NCBI GenBank assembly: GCA_958295735.1
Contig: OY282369.1
Location: 852,161-916,160 of the forward strand
Source of the DNA: an uncultured Candidatus Cenarchaeum sp.
GTDB lineage: Archaea > Thermoproteota > Nitrososphaeria > Nitrososphaerales > Nitrosopumilaceae
DNA length: 64,000 bases
Direction: 5' to 3'
Shown: one piece after another, positions 15,497-25,321 of the stretch
Position numbering within the stretch: position 1 is the first letter of the stretch
Layout of the letters: each line of letters begins with the position of its first letter
Made by a program: the position numbers and the translations under genes
Notes under the pieces: generated by a model
Told to the model about the DNA's origin: nothing
Seen by the model: only the letters and a program-made list of their open reading frames with translations
Database searches by the model: none

Positions 15497-16765
15497 TTGG
15501 CGAGGATAACCTCGCTGTCGGGCCGCATAGTATACAACGGCAGGGGGGACAGGTCCCTCGAGATCGAGATCGTCTCGGACAACACGCACATGGGCAGGGC
15601 GTGCGCCCCGTCCGGGGCCAGCGTGGGCAGGCACGAGGCGGCCGCCTTCGCGGGGGGCGATCCGCGCGAAAGCCTGCGCGCCGCTACGGGCGAAAAAGCA
15701 AGGGCCGCGCTGGTCGGCCTGGATCCGGCCGACGCGGAGGCAGTCCACGGGGCGGTGCGCCGCCTCGACGGGGGCACGGGGAACTATTCCGGGATAGGCG
15801 GGGCCGCCGCCTACGCGGTGTCCCTGGCCGCGGCCGAGTCGGCGGCGGCGGCGGCCGGCGAGCCCCTGTTCGCCCAGATCGCGCGGTATGGAGGCGGCGC
15901 GGCGGAGATGAGGATCCCGTACCCGCTGGGCAACGTGCTGGGCGGCGGGGCGCACGCGGGGCCCGGGACGCCGGACATACAGGAGGTGCTCGTGTTCGCG
16001 CCCGGCGCCGGGACTGCAAGGGAGGCGATCGAGGCGAACCTGGCGGTGCACCGCGCGGCGGGCGAGGAGCTGCGCAGGAGGGACCCCGCGTTCACGAACG
16101 GGAGGGGCGACGAGGGCGGCTGGGCCCCCAGGCTCGACAACGAGGGGGCCCTCGAGGTGGCGGCCGCGGCCTGCGAGCGGCTCGGCCGCACGCTCGGAAA
16201 AGACGTGTCGCTGGGCGTGGACTTTGCCGCGTCCACCCAGTGGGACGCGCGCCGCGGCGTGTACGCGTACGGCAGGGCGGGCTTCGAGAACTCGCCGGGC
16301 GAGCAGGTCGAGTTCGCCTCGTCCCTCATGGAAAAGTACAAGCTGGCCTACGCCGAGGATGCCGTCCACGAGGAGGACTTTGCGGGGATGGCCGAGCTGG
16401 CGTCCAGGTTCCCGGGAACGATGGTGACGGGGGACGACCTCACGGTGACCAGCGCGGCGATGCTCGAAAAAGCGGCCGCGGCCCGCTCCTGCAACGCGGC
16501 CATACTGAAAGTGAACCAGGCCGGCGGCCTGCTGGACGCGCTCCGGTTCGCCGCCGCGGCCGCGGCCCGCGGCATCGACACCGTCACGTCCCACAGGTCC
16601 GGCGAGTCGCCGGACGCCCACATCGCCCACGTGGGGATAGCCGCCGGCTCCAAGCTGCTCAAGGCCGGGATAGCGGGCGGCGAGAGGGTCGCCAAGACGA
16701 ACGAGCTGCTGCGCGCCTCTGAGCATGATTTAATACGAGGAATGGCGCGCCTGAGGAACCGTTGA
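15497..16765 (+). CDS. eno: Enolase
   Basis: 422 aa phosphopyruvate hydratase of glycolysis/gluconeogenesis. Full-length family match: N-terminal capping domain with PSGASVGRHEA, then the TIM barrel with GRGDEGGWAP, AEDAVHEED, TGDDLTVT and the active-site Lys in ILKVNQAGG followed by SHRSGESPD. TTG start directly after rpoN. Its stop overlaps the TTG of rps2 (TTGA). The barrel surface is Ala/Gly rich, in line with the high GC of the genome. Confidence 0.96.
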   Translation: MARITSLSGRIVYNGRGDRSLEIEIVSDNTHMGRACAPSGASVGRHEAAAFAGGDPRESLRAATGEKARAALVGLDPADAEAVHGAVRRLDGGTGNYSGIGGAAAYAVSLAAAESAAAAAGEPLFAQIARYGGGAAEMRIPYPLGNVLGGGAHAGPGTPDIQEVLVFAPGAGTAREAIEANLAVHRAAGEELRRRDPAFTNGRGDEGGWAPRLDNEGALEVAAAACERLGRTLGKDVSLGVDFAASTQWDARRGVYAYGRAGFENSPGEQVEFASSLMEKYKLAYAEDAVHEEDFAGMAELASRFPGTMVTGDDLTVTSAAMLEKAAAARSCNAAILKVNQAGGLLDALRFAAAAAARGIDTVTSHRSGESPDAHIAHVGIAAGSKLLKAGIAGGERVAKTNELLRASEHDLIRGMARLRNR

Positions 16766-17382
16766 GCCAGCAGGCCGAGTCGCACGAGAGCAAGAGGATG
16801 CTCTCGACGGGCATAAGGGTGGGCACCCAGGTCAAGACCAAGTTCATGAAGCGGTTCATAACCGAGACGACCCCGGAGGGGCTGTACAAGCTGGACCTGG
16901 ACGTGACGCTGCGCAGGATAAGCATCGCGGCGCGGTTCATCAGCAGGGCCGGCCCGGAGAGGACGCTCGTCTGTTCCGGCAGGGAGAACGCGAACACGCC
17001 GGTGGAGAAGTTCTGCGAGCTCGTCGGGGCCGTCCCGAAACTGCAGAGGTTCATGCCGGGGACGCTGACCAACCCGTCCCTCGGGTACTACACGGAGCCC
17101 GGGCTGGTCGTGGTCACCGACCCGCAGGTGGACTCGCAGGCGGTAACCGAGGCCACCAACGCGGGGATACCCGTCGTCGGGGTGGCGAACACGGACAACA
17201 TCACTTCCCGCGTGGATTTAGTGATACCGGCCAACAACAGGGGGCGCAGGGCCCTGGCCACCGTGTACTGGCTGCTGGCCCGCGAGATACTGCTGGAGAG
17301 GGGCGACATAAAGGAGAGGGAGGGCATGCCGTACGAGATAGACGACTTTGAGACCAAGATGACCGAAGAGTCGCCCGAGTGA
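16762..17382 (+). CDS. rps2: Small ribosomal subunit protein uS2
   Basis: 206 aa archaeal S2. Conserved stretches include GTLTNPSLGYY, VVVTDPQVDSQAVTEA and GIPVVGVANTDN. TTG start within the TTGA overlap with the enolase stop, showing translational coupling. The C-terminus is a short acidic tail. Located in the usual archaeal place between eno and the MEMO gene. Confidence 0.96.
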   Translation: MSQQAESHESKRMLSTGIRVGTQVKTKFMKRFITETTPEGLYKLDLDVTLRRISIAARFISRAGPERTLVCSGRENANTPVEKFCELVGAVPKLQRFMPGTLTNPSLGYYTEPGLVVVTDPQVDSQAVTEATNAGIPVVGVANTDNITSRVDLVIPANNRGRRALATVYWLLAREILLERGDIKEREGMPYEIDDFETKMTEESPE

Positions 17383-17386
17383 GCGC

Positions 17387-18235
17387 ATGGGCGGGAGCGC
17401 CCCGCGCAGGGCACCGGCGGTCGCCGGCTCGTTCTATCCGGCCGATCCGGTACGGTTGCGGCGGGCGGTTCGGGAGTGCGTGTCGCACCGGCACGGCCCG
17501 GGAACACGTAGCGCGGATGCGGCGATCGGGGCCGTATGCCCGCACGCCGGGTACGAGTATTCCGGCCCGGTCGCGTGCCACGCCCTCGCCGCCATAGCGG
17601 CCGGCCGGCCCGACACGGTGGTGGTTATAGGGCCCGACCACGTGGGGCTGGGCGAGGGCGCCTCGACGGCGGGGCCGGGCGGCTGGGAGACCCCGCTCGG
17701 GACGGTGCCCGTAGATGCGGCCGCCTCGGCCGCCCTGGCGGAAGCCGCCGGCGGCCTGGTAAGGGAGGACGCGGCCCCGCACGCGCGGGAGCACAGCATA
17801 GAGGTAGTGCTGCCCATGCTGCAGGAGTTCATTCCGGGCGGCTTTTCCGTCCTGCCGGTGCTCGTGTCGGACCAGCGCAGGGGGGCGGCCGAAAGGCTGG
17901 GCCGCGCGGTGGCCCGCGTCGCCGCGTCCCTGCCAGGCAGCACCGCGGTAGTGGGCTCGTCGGATCTCACCCACTACGAGCCGCCCGAGCGCGCGCGCGA
18001 GCAGGACGCGGCCCTCCTGGAGCCGGCCGCCCGCATGGACGCGGAAAGGTTCTACTCCGTGCTGGAGGGGAGGGGGGTGACGGCGTGCGGGTACGGCGCC
18101 ATGGCCGCGGCGATGACGGCGTGCCGCCTGCTCGGGGCCTCCTCGGGGACAGTTCTAAAGTACGCCACCAGCAGCGACGCGCGCGGGAGCGGCCGCGATG
18201 CGTGCGTGGGGTACGGGGCGGTGGCGTACTCTTGA
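17387..18235 (+). CDS. MEMO-family protein
   Basis: 282 aa AmmeMemoRadiSam system protein B / MEMO. It keeps the typical APAVAGSFYPADP opening, the PHAGYEYSGPVACHA loop with the conserved His, and the REHSIEVVLPML and SSDLTHYEPPERA blocks. The family has a dioxygenase-like (LigB) fold, and its exact role in archaea is unresolved. It starts 4 nt after rps2 and its stop overlaps the mevalonate kinase TTG start. Confidence 0.92.
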   Translation: MGGSAPRRAPAVAGSFYPADPVRLRRAVRECVSHRHGPGTRSADAAIGAVCPHAGYEYSGPVACHALAAIAAGRPDTVVVIGPDHVGLGEGASTAGPGGWETPLGTVPVDAAASAALAEAAGGLVREDAAPHAREHSIEVVLPMLQEFIPGGFSVLPVLVSDQRRGAAERLGRAVARVAASLPGSTAVVGSSDLTHYEPPERAREQDAALLEPAARMDAERFYSVLEGRGVTACGYGAMAAAMTACRLLGASSGTVLKYATSSDARGSGRDACVGYGAVAYS

Positions 18236-19194
18236 GGGCGAGGGCCACCGCGCCGGCCAAGGTGATACTGCTGGGGGAGCACTTCGTGGCGGACGGCGGG
18301 ACGGCCCTCGCGTGCGCCATAGACGCGCGCGTCTCCGCGGAAGCGAGGCCGCGCGCCGGCGGCACCGTCCGCATCGAGTCCCGGATGGGGGCGGCCGAGG
18401 CGGGGACGGCCCCGGGGGACGGCGACGGGGCGGTGCCGCCGGCCCTCCGGCCCCTCCTGTTCGCGGCCAGGGAGTCGGGGGCGGGGGGGCTCGAACTTAC
18501 CGTGGAGTCGCCCCTGACTCCGGGGATGGGCCTCGGCTCCTCCTCGGCCTGCTGCGTGGCCGCCGCCGGCGCCCTGCTCCGGCTGGCGCGCGGCTCGGAG
18601 CCCCCCATAAAGGACGCGCTGGACCTGGCGTCCAGGGCGGAGCGGACGGCGTTCCCCGGAGCATCGGGGGTCGACGCCGCGGCGTGCGCGCACGGCGGCG
18701 CCATGCTGTACTCTGCTGCAACGGGGCGCAGGCCGGTGGGGGCGCCCGGGGACGGGGATCCCTGCTCCCCGCGCCTGGTGGTGGCCGAGTCAAGCAGGGC
18801 CCACTCCACGGCAGAGGCCGTGGCGCGGGCGGGGCGGTTCAGGGACGCCAACCCCTCGGAATATTCCGAAATGCGGAGCAGCGCGGGGAAGCTCGCGTCC
18901 GCCGGCGCGCACGCCCTGGCGAGCGGCGACCTGGCATGGCTGGGATGGTGCATGTCGGAGAACCAGGCGCTGCTGGCGAGGCTGGGCGCCTCCAACGCGG
19001 AGCTCGACGCGCTGGCGGAGGCCGGCGGCGGGCTGAGCCACGGCGCCAAGATCACCGGCGCCGGCGGGGGCGGATGCGCGGTGGCGCTGGCCGACCGGGG
19101 CCGCGCCCCCCGGACCGCGAGGGCGTTCCTGAAGGCGGGGGCCCGCAGGTGCTTCACGGCCCGCATCGACCGGGAAGGGCTGGAGTTCCCGTAG
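18232..19194 (+). CDS. mvk: Mevalonate kinase (GHMP kinase)
   Basis: 320 aa GHMP kinase, first ATP-dependent step on mevalonate for archaeal lipids. It shows KVILLGEHFVADG at the N-terminus, the glycine-rich ATP loop TPGMGLGSSSA (GHMP motif 2) and the C-terminal KITGAGGGGC (motif 3). TTG start inside the TTGA overlap with the MEMO stop. Downstream mevalonate-pathway genes (IPK, Idi, prenyl synthase) form a second cluster at 49.8-52.2 kb. Confidence 0.9.
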   Translation: MRARATAPAKVILLGEHFVADGGTALACAIDARVSAEARPRAGGTVRIESRMGAAEAGTAPGDGDGAVPPALRPLLFAARESGAGGLELTVESPLTPGMGLGSSSACCVAAAGALLRLARGSEPPIKDALDLASRAERTAFPGASGVDAAACAHGGAMLYSAATGRRPVGAPGDGDPCSPRLVVAESSRAHSTAEAVARAGRFRDANPSEYSEMRSSAGKLASAGAHALASGDLAWLGWCMSENQALLARLGASNAELDALAEAGGGLSHGAKITGAGGGGCAVALADRGRAPRTARAFLKAGARRCFTARIDREGLEFP

Positions 19195-19257
19195 GGGCGG
19201 GCGCGCGGCCCCGCGCTGCAAAAGCACAAAAAGACCCGGCGGCGGGATCCGGCGCGG

Positions 19258-21012
19258 ATGGGCTACATCGACAGGTTTCCCGGAGGGTACGCCCCCCGCG
19301 AGTCCCAGAAGAAGATAATACGCGACATCGAGGGGGCGGCCTCCTCGGGGTACAAGAACGTCCTGCTGTGCGCCCCCACGGGCGTGGGGAAGAGCCACGT
19401 GGCGGCCACGGTGGCCGCCGCGCGCGGATCCTCGCTGATAGTCACGGCGCAGAAGATACTCCAGGACCAGTACACCGGCGACTTCAAGTGGATCCTCCCC
19501 ATGAAGGGCATGCCGAACTTCCCGTGCCTGGCGCTGTACGACCCGAAAAGCGTGGACTACGCCACGGCCGCCTCCGACCCCTCCGTCTCGTGCTCCAAGG
19601 GCAACTGCTCCTGGGAGGTGAGCGTGAACGGGGTCAAGAGGACCAAGGTCTGCGAGCACAAGCCGGCGGTCACCGAGTTCGAGGTGCACGGGCGGGGGAC
19701 GGAAAGGGAAAAGGTGGCCCACGCCAGGCCCGGCGGGAAGGAGATATGCTACTACTACGCCCAAAAGTACGCGGCCCTCAACGCCAGCCACGCCGTGTTC
19801 AACTATCCCGCCTACTTCCAGACCAAAAAGTACTCCAACGGCATATCCAGCTACCTGTCCCGCAGGTGCCTCGTGGCCGACGAGGCGCACGAGATCGAGG
19901 ACCAGGTGATCGACTTCATCGGGCACGACATTGTGCGGATCCACCTGAGGGACGCCAAGATGAGTTTCGGCGACTTCCGGCTGGACGACGTCGACGGGAT
20001 CGCCTCCATGGCGGACGCGCTGGCGGAAAGGTACGACGCGCTGGCCAGGAGGCTGGAGGAGGCCGAGGCGCGCGGGGCGGGGGGGGGCGACCCCAACCCG
20101 CTGATAGGCGCTTACAAGGCCAGGCGGGACAAGATGGACGCCACGGTGCGCGAGATAAGGAGGGATCCCGGGAACATGGTGCACCAGGCGGAAAAGGACC
20201 AGTACGGGGACGTCGTGTCGATGTCGGTCAAGCCGATAGAGGTGGGCAGGTACGTGAAGGAGTACTTTGACTACCCGTTCCAGCTGTTCATGAGCGCCAC
20301 CATAAACAAGGAGATGTTCTGCAGGACGATGGGCCTCGACGAGGCGGACTGCGCCCTCGTCGAGGTGGAAAGGTCGCCGTTCCCCGCGGAAAGCCGCACC
20401 GTGAGGTTCCACGACGTGCGCAGGCTGAACTACCGCTCGTCCGACTCGGACTACGCCGCCGTGTACGGGAAGGCCAAGGAGATAGCCGACTCGCATCCCG
20501 GGGAGAAGGGCCTCATACTGACCACCACCAAGAGGCACTGCAACGGGGTGGCCGAGCGCATAGGGGGCAGGGTCGCGGTCGCCTACGAGCGGGAGGGCAT
20601 GGGGAGGGACCAGGTGCTGCGGCAGCACAGGAACGCGAGCGGGCCGTCGATACTCGCGTCCCCGTCGTTCTGGTACGGGATAGACCTGAAGGGGGACCTG
20701 TCCAGGTTCCAGATAATACTAAAGGCGCCCTACCTGTCGATGGCCGACCACCGCACCAAGGTGAAGGCGGGCCGCGACCCCGTGTGGTACAGCTACGCGG
20801 CGCTCGTGAAGCTGCTACAGGGGATGGGCAGGTCGGTGCGCAGCGCGGACGACTACGCGGAGACGCACGTGCTGGACGAGGGCGCGCGCGTCCTGGTGAA
20901 CAAGATGAGGCGGTACGTCCCGAGGGCGTACCACGACGCGTTCGGGTGGGAGGCGGCCGAGGAGCCGGCGGGGAATGGCGGCCGGCGCTCGCGGATCGGC
21001 CGGATACTGTAG
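19258..21012 (+). CDS. XPD/DinG-type superfamily 2 helicase with Fe-S cluster
   Basis: 584 aa. Walker A is APTGVGKS, the DEAH box is VADEAHEIE, and motif VI is QGMGRSVRS near the C-terminus. Between motifs I and II lie four cysteines (FPCLAL, VSCSKGNC, KVCEHK, EICYYY) in the arrangement that ligates the 4Fe-4S cluster of XPD-family 5'-3' DNA helicases. Likely in DNA repair or replication-fork processing. ATG at 19258 lies about 25-30 nt after CACAAAAAG. Monocistronic, convergent with the large helicase-nuclease gene. Confidence 0.85.
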   Translation: MGYIDRFPGGYAPRESQKKIIRDIEGAASSGYKNVLLCAPTGVGKSHVAATVAAARGSSLIVTAQKILQDQYTGDFKWILPMKGMPNFPCLALYDPKSVDYATAASDPSVSCSKGNCSWEVSVNGVKRTKVCEHKPAVTEFEVHGRGTEREKVAHARPGGKEICYYYAQKYAALNASHAVFNYPAYFQTKKYSNGISSYLSRRCLVADEAHEIEDQVIDFIGHDIVRIHLRDAKMSFGDFRLDDVDGIASMADALAERYDALARRLEEAEARGAGGGDPNPLIGAYKARRDKMDATVREIRRDPGNMVHQAEKDQYGDVVSMSVKPIEVGRYVKEYFDYPFQLFMSATINKEMFCRTMGLDEADCALVEVERSPFPAESRTVRFHDVRRLNYRSSDSDYAAVYGKAKEIADSHPGEKGLILTTTKRHCNGVAERIGGRVAVAYEREGMGRDQVLRQHRNASGPSILASPSFWYGIDLKGDLSRFQIILKAPYLSMADHRTKVKAGRDPVWYSYAALVKLLQGMGRSVRSADDYAETHVLDEGARVLVNKMRRYVPRAYHDAFGWEAAEEPAGNGGRRSRIGRIL

Positions 21013-21040
21013 TTCCGGGGCCCGCGTCCCGGGGCGGGGG

Positions 21041-21147
21041 CGGGCGGGCGGCCGCGGATCTGCGGGGCTCTGCAGCTTTCCTCGACCGCTTGCTTGAGAT
21101 ACGGCAGGCTGGCGGGCGGGGGCCGCGGATCGGCGGGGCTCTGCAGC
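21041..21147. repeat. About 36-bp direct repeat around a 36-bp insert (period 71-72)
   Basis: Copies at 21041-21076 and 21113-21147 share GCCGCGGATC, then GCGGGGCTCTGCAGC, with one substitution in that part and a 1-nt indel plus a substitution in the G-rich left part. The 36 bp between them (21077-21112) is unrelated and less GC-rich. It sits between two convergent genes. Confidence 0.78.
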
Positions 21148-21187
21148 AGTAGCGCACGTGCTGGTTCCCGCGGCGGGCGGCCGGCGC

Positions 21188-24100
21188 TCACGGATCGGCG
21201 GGGCCGTCCGGTCCGCCCTTCCCGGCGAGCTCGCGGATCCGCCTGTCCAGGCGATCCGTCTCCCCTGCGCGGTTCCTCCACCAGTCCTTGCTCCACACGC
21301 GCTCGATCACCCACCCCTTCCCCTCCAGGAACTTCTGGCGCATCACGTCGCGCTCCCTGACGCTGCGGGCCGAGTGGAACGCCGCCCCGTCGCACTCTAT
21401 CCCCAGCGCGTACCGGTTCTTGTCGTTCGGGTGGACGACGGCCAGGTCTATCCTGTACCCCGAGAACCCCACCTGCGTGCTTACGTCATATCCCCTCCCC
21501 GTCAGGGCCGCGTGCACCTCCATCTCGAACTCTGAGTCGAACCAGCCCCCGCCTCCCGCGCCCGTCGGCATGTCGGGGTTTATCGAGGACAGGACCGCCT
21601 GCTGGCCGTCCCTGTCCAGCCTGCTCGTCGCCTCGGCGTACTCCAGGAACTGCCGGAGCTTGCGCGGGCCCTCGTGCATCGAGGTGGGCCGTATGTCGGA
21701 CGGCCGTATCGAGGAGACCACCACCATCTGTTTCCTGGCGCGGGTCGCCGCCACGTTGAGCCTGTTCTCGCCCCCCCTCGCGCTCAGGGAGCCGAACTGG
21801 TTGGCGAACCTGCCGTCCGGATCCTTCGCGTACCCCACCGAAAACATGATGACGTCGCGCTCGTCCCCCTGGACGTTCTCGATGTTCTTCACGAACAGCC
21901 CGTCGTCCTTTCCCGCCTCCCCGTGCGCCGCCGCGTGGAGTTCGACGAACCGCGGATCCGATTCCAGCCTCTTGTCCACGGCATCGCGTATGGCCTCCTG
22001 CTGCCCCTCGTTGAACGTTATTATCCCCACGGACGGGTAGCCGTTGCCCGCCTCCCGCGCCTCCCCCCACGCCCGCGCGAGCTCCTCCACCACCAGGTCC
22101 GCCTCCACCAGGTTGGCCCGCGACTCCCACCGCCCCCCCTCGCACTCCACCCAGCGTATGGGCGGGTGCTGCGGGTCGTTGACGGCGTTCGGGGCCACGT
22201 TCAGCCGCCCCTCGTAGAAGGCGTGGTTGGAAAAGTCGATCAGGTCCTGGTACATGGACCTGTAGTGCCACGACAGCGTCACCTGGCCGTACCGCGTCGC
22301 CGCCAGGTCCAGCAGGCTCCTCTCGGCCGAGACGGCCTCCTCGTCGACCTCGTCCACGTCGTCGTCCCGCACTTGGAACAGGTCGAACGGCGGGAGCTGC
22401 TTCTCGTCGCCCGCCACCACCGCGCGCTTGGCCCTGTACAGGAACGGCACGGCCCGTTCCACGGCGAGCTGGCTGGCCTCGTCCACTATGACCAGGTCGA
22501 ACAGCCCCCGCTTCAGCGGGAATACCTTGGAGACGGCCTCGGGCGTGGCCAGCCAGCACGGGGCGGCCCGGAACATCTGGTCCCCGTACTCGCTGAACAA
22601 CTGCCTCACCGGCTTCACGCGGCGCCTCTTGCTCAGCTCCCCGGCCAGCGCCTTCCACTTCTTCTGATCCCCGCTCCGGCCCCTCCCGTGCATCTCGTGC
22701 GGGCGCACGGCCGACTCTATCTCGTGCTGGATGGTGGCCCCCACGAGGCGGCGCTTCTCCGCCATCAGTTTTTCCAGCTCGCCCCTCAGCCGCGCGTGCT
22801 CGCAGGCAGGGTTGTCGCGCAACGATGGGTTCTCGATCTCTATATGGTCCAGCCAGTGCGCGTACACCGACCGGCGGACGGCATCGGCCCACCTCCCCTC
22901 GGGGGGGCAGGCGGCGGCCGCGGCCAGCGCCTCGAACACGCCCTGGCCGGCGTACTCGGCCTTCTTCGCGTCGAGATCCCGCAGATCGTCCACCTGGTCC
23001 AGCGAGCCCAGCATGCCCTCCAGCAGTTTCCCGAGGCGGCCCGCATCGGCGGCGGCATCCAGGAGCCGCTCCCTTCCGGGCATCTCCAGCAGCTCCATGA
23101 GGCGCCCCAGCAGCCCCCACAGCACCGCGCCGGCGGCCGCCCCGCCCGCCTTTTCCTCCACGTATTTCCCGTCCACCTCGCCCACCCCGAGTATCTCCCC
23201 GATCCTCCTGGCGTAGCCCTTCCTCTTCCTGTTGAAGAGCCCGGGGTCGTTCGCGTGCGAGTCGAACAGGGAGACGAGTTCCTTTTGGTGCTCGGGGGTG
23301 GGGGCCAGCAGGCAGCCGCCCGCCGCGCCGATCGCCTCCCGCAGCAGGCCGTCCAGCTTGTCCCGCTCGGCCAGCCCCATCCCGCGGAAGCTCTTCCTGC
23401 CGGACCACGGGTGGTCGGCGCGTTCCAGCCTGCGGTACGCGCCCTCCACGGACGCGACCTTTTCCACGAACGAGTCCACGTCCCTCCACTCCAGCCGCTC
23501 ATCGAGGCCGCCCAGATCCAGCACGCGGCCCGGCCTCGGGTCGGCCACCGCGTACAGCCTGCGCGCCGTGGCGCCGCCAAAGTACTCCTTGTGCAGGGCC
23601 TTCCCCAGTTCTACCAGGCGCGCGACGCACTCGTCCGTCCGGCGCGAGACGGCCTCCATCTCCCTGCGCGAGCTGTCCGTGCGCGGCGGGTCGCTCTGTA
23701 TCACGCGGAGCAGCTTCTCGTACATCTTGGTGCGGTCGTCCACCTCCTTTTCCAGGAACACCGCGTACTTGTCCAGGCCTACCTTGGCCAGCCGGCTCCT
23801 CACCACCTCCAGCGCGGCGCGCTTTTGGCACGCCACCAGGACGCGGCCGCCGTTGCTGAGGGCATCGGCGACCAGGTTCACTATCACCTGCGACTTGCCG
23901 GTGCCCGGCGGCCCGCGCACCACCAGCGCGTCGGAGGCCTTGGAGCGCAGTATGGCCTCGTCCTGGCTGGAGTCGCTCTCCAGTATGGTGTTCAGCAGGG
24001 CGTCGCTGGAGCCGTCCACGCCCTCCCATTCCCCGCCCTCGCCGTCCCATTCCCCGCCGTCCCCTCCGGCATCCTCCGCCATGTCGGCTCCCAGGAGCTC

Positions 24101-25306
24101 CCACACCAAGTCGTGGCCCTTCCCGGTTTCCGTCTTGATCAGTTCCGCGTAGTCCCGGTATATCTCGCTGGCAGCCTGCGGAAAGCTCCCGACGACCGCG
24201 TACTTTTCCACCCGGAGCGGCTCCTCGTCCTTCGAATCCACGTCGGCGCGGCTGAGCGCGGGTATCCGGGGATAGCCGGCCGGGAGATCGGCGGCCGCTT
24301 CGGGATCGGCGGCCGCTTCGGGATCGGCGGCCGCTTCGGGATCGGCGGCCGCTTCGGGATCGGCGGCCGCTTCGGGATCGGCGGCCGCTTCGGGATCGGC
24401 GGCCGCTTCGGGATCGGCGGCCGCGGTTGCGGCAGGCGCGGGATCGGCGGCCGCGGTTGCGGCAGGCGCGGGATCGGCGGCCGCGGTTGCGGCAGGCGCG
24501 GGATCGGCGGCCGCGGTTGCGGCAGGCGCGGCCGCCGGGCCGAGCGTCACCATCTCGGACAGCCACCGCTCCACCCGCTCTACGAAGCGCTCGCCGCGGC
24601 TGCCCTCCGCGTCCTTTCCTCTTTTTCCCCCTTCCGCCGCCGCCGCGTCCTCTATCATCGCCTCGAACGACTCCTCGTAGTCTGCCGGCAGGTCGTAGCC
24701 GCCCTTTTTCTTGAGGGCGGCCATGAGCGCCCCGTTGAGGACGGGCCGGCTGTCCATCGGGAGCAGCCACCACCCGCCGCCGCGCGCCATTCTCCTGTGC
24801 TCTAGGGACACGGGGAACAGCACGACGGGGCCCCTCACGTAAAAGCGCCTGTCAGGATGCCCCTGCAGGAACGGGAACCCCAGGTACCCGACCCGCCGCC
24901 CCGTCTCGTCCTCGATCTGCATCAGGTTCCTCCGCAGGGCGGTGAGCGCCGACCTGGACGCGTCCGCTTCGGCGCCGCCGACCGAGTCGGGCAACACGCG
25001 CACCTCCGCGCTGTCCTTCCTGCTGTCCAGCGAGGCCGCGATGCTGCCCACGGCCCTTTCAACGGCCTTTTCCGAGGCGCCGGGGTAGATCCCGTCCAGC
25101 GCCGCCAGGTCAAAGTTGTGCTTCTTGTACACGCGCATGAGCGTGACGGAGCGGTTGCGCCGCGTCACCTGCAGCAGTTTTTCCTGGTAGCGCTTGTAGT
25201 TGCGCTCGAGCCGCTCGGCCGGCGTCATGCCCTCGGGCCGCTCTCCCGCGCTGCCGCCGCCGGCGCCGGGCGGCGATTCCCCGGCCTCCCCCTCCCGCGA
25301 CCCCAA
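21188..25306 (-). CDS. Giant SF1 helicase with DUF4011-like N-terminus and C-terminal nuclease domain
   Basis: 1372 aa. The N-terminus (KLLQVTRRNRSVTLMRV) resembles the DUF4011 start of AAA_11/AAA_12 helicases. A Pro/Ala/Asp/Glu linker (about 257-339) is encoded by tandem repeats. The helicase core has RGPPGTGKSQ near residue 460, VIVDEASQL, GDEKQLPPF and VAATRARKQMVVV. The last 110 residues form a REase-like domain (QVGFSGYRIDLAV, then GIECDGAAFH) of the MTES_1575/Vsr-like class. Such proteins are typical of accessory and defence regions; substrate unknown. The TTG start lies about 27 nt after a minus-strand TATA box in GATTTAATAAC. Confidence 0.85.
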   Translation of the reverse strand: MGSREGEAGESPPGAGGGSAGERPEGMTPAERLERNYKRYQEKLLQVTRRNRSVTLMRVYKKHNFDLAALDGIYPGASEKAVERAVGSIAASLDSRKDSAEVRVLPDSVGGAEADASRSALTALRRNLMQIEDETGRRVGYLGFPFLQGHPDRRFYVRGPVVLFPVSLEHRRMARGGGWWLLPMDSRPVLNGALMAALKKKGGYDLPADYEESFEAMIEDAAAAEGGKRGKDAEGSRGERFVERVERWLSEMVTLGPAAAPAATAAADPAPAATAAADPAPAATAAADPAPAATAAADPEAAADPEAAADPEAAADPEAAADPEAAADPEAAADPEAAADLPAGYPRIPALSRADVDSKDEEPLRVEKYAVVGSFPQAASEIYRDYAELIKTETGKGHDLVWELLGADMAEDAGGDGGEWDGEGGEWEGVDGSSDALLNTILESDSSQDEAILRSKASDALVVRGPPGTGKSQVIVNLVADALSNGGRVLVACQKRAALEVVRSRLAKVGLDKYAVFLEKEVDDRTKMYEKLLRVIQSDPPRTDSSRREMEAVSRRTDECVARLVELGKALHKEYFGGATARRLYAVADPRPGRVLDLGGLDERLEWRDVDSFVEKVASVEGAYRRLERADHPWSGRKSFRGMGLAERDKLDGLLREAIGAAGGCLLAPTPEHQKELVSLFDSHANDPGLFNRKRKGYARRIGEILGVGEVDGKYVEEKAGGAAAGAVLWGLLGRLMELLEMPGRERLLDAAADAGRLGKLLEGMLGSLDQVDDLRDLDAKKAEYAGQGVFEALAAAAACPPEGRWADAVRRSVYAHWLDHIEIENPSLRDNPACEHARLRGELEKLMAEKRRLVGATIQHEIESAVRPHEMHGRGRSGDQKKWKALAGELSKRRRVKPVRQLFSEYGDQMFRAAPCWLATPEAVSKVFPLKRGLFDLVIVDEASQLAVERAVPFLYRAKRAVVAGDEKQLPPFDLFQVRDDDVDEVDEEAVSAERSLLDLAATRYGQVTLSWHYRSMYQDLIDFSNHAFYEGRLNVAPNAVNDPQHPPIRWVECEGGRWESRANLVEADLVVEELARAWGEAREAGNGYPSVGIITFNEGQQEAIRDAVDKRLESDPRFVELHAAAHGEAGKDDGLFVKNIENVQGDERDVIMFSVGYAKDPDGRFANQFGSLSARGGENRLNVAATRARKQMVVVSSIRPSDIRPTSMHEGPRKLRQFLEYAEATSRLDRDGQQAVLSSINPDMPTGAGGGGWFDSEFEMEVHAALTGRGYDVSTQVGFSGYRIDLAVVHPNDKNRYALGIECDGAAFHSARSVRERDVMRQKFLEGKGWVIERVWSKDWWRNRAGETDRLDRRIRELAGKGGPDGPADP
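24289..24530. repeat. Coding minisatellites (18-bp and 30-bp units)
   Basis: Within the helicase gene, an 18-bp unit (GCGGCCGCTTCGGGATCG) repeats about seven times, then a 30-bp unit (containing GCAGGCGCGGGATCG and GCGGCCGCGGTTGCG) about four times. They encode repeated AAADPE and ATAAADPAPA segments of a flexible linker. Both unit lengths preserve the frame, so copy number can vary without breaking the protein. Confidence 0.9.
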
Positions 25307-25321
25307 AGCACGCGCGCACCG

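Noticed and set aside
24289-24530. Regular repeats that could suggest a CRISPR array
   Set aside because: Units are contiguous with no spacers, in frame, and code a protein linker.
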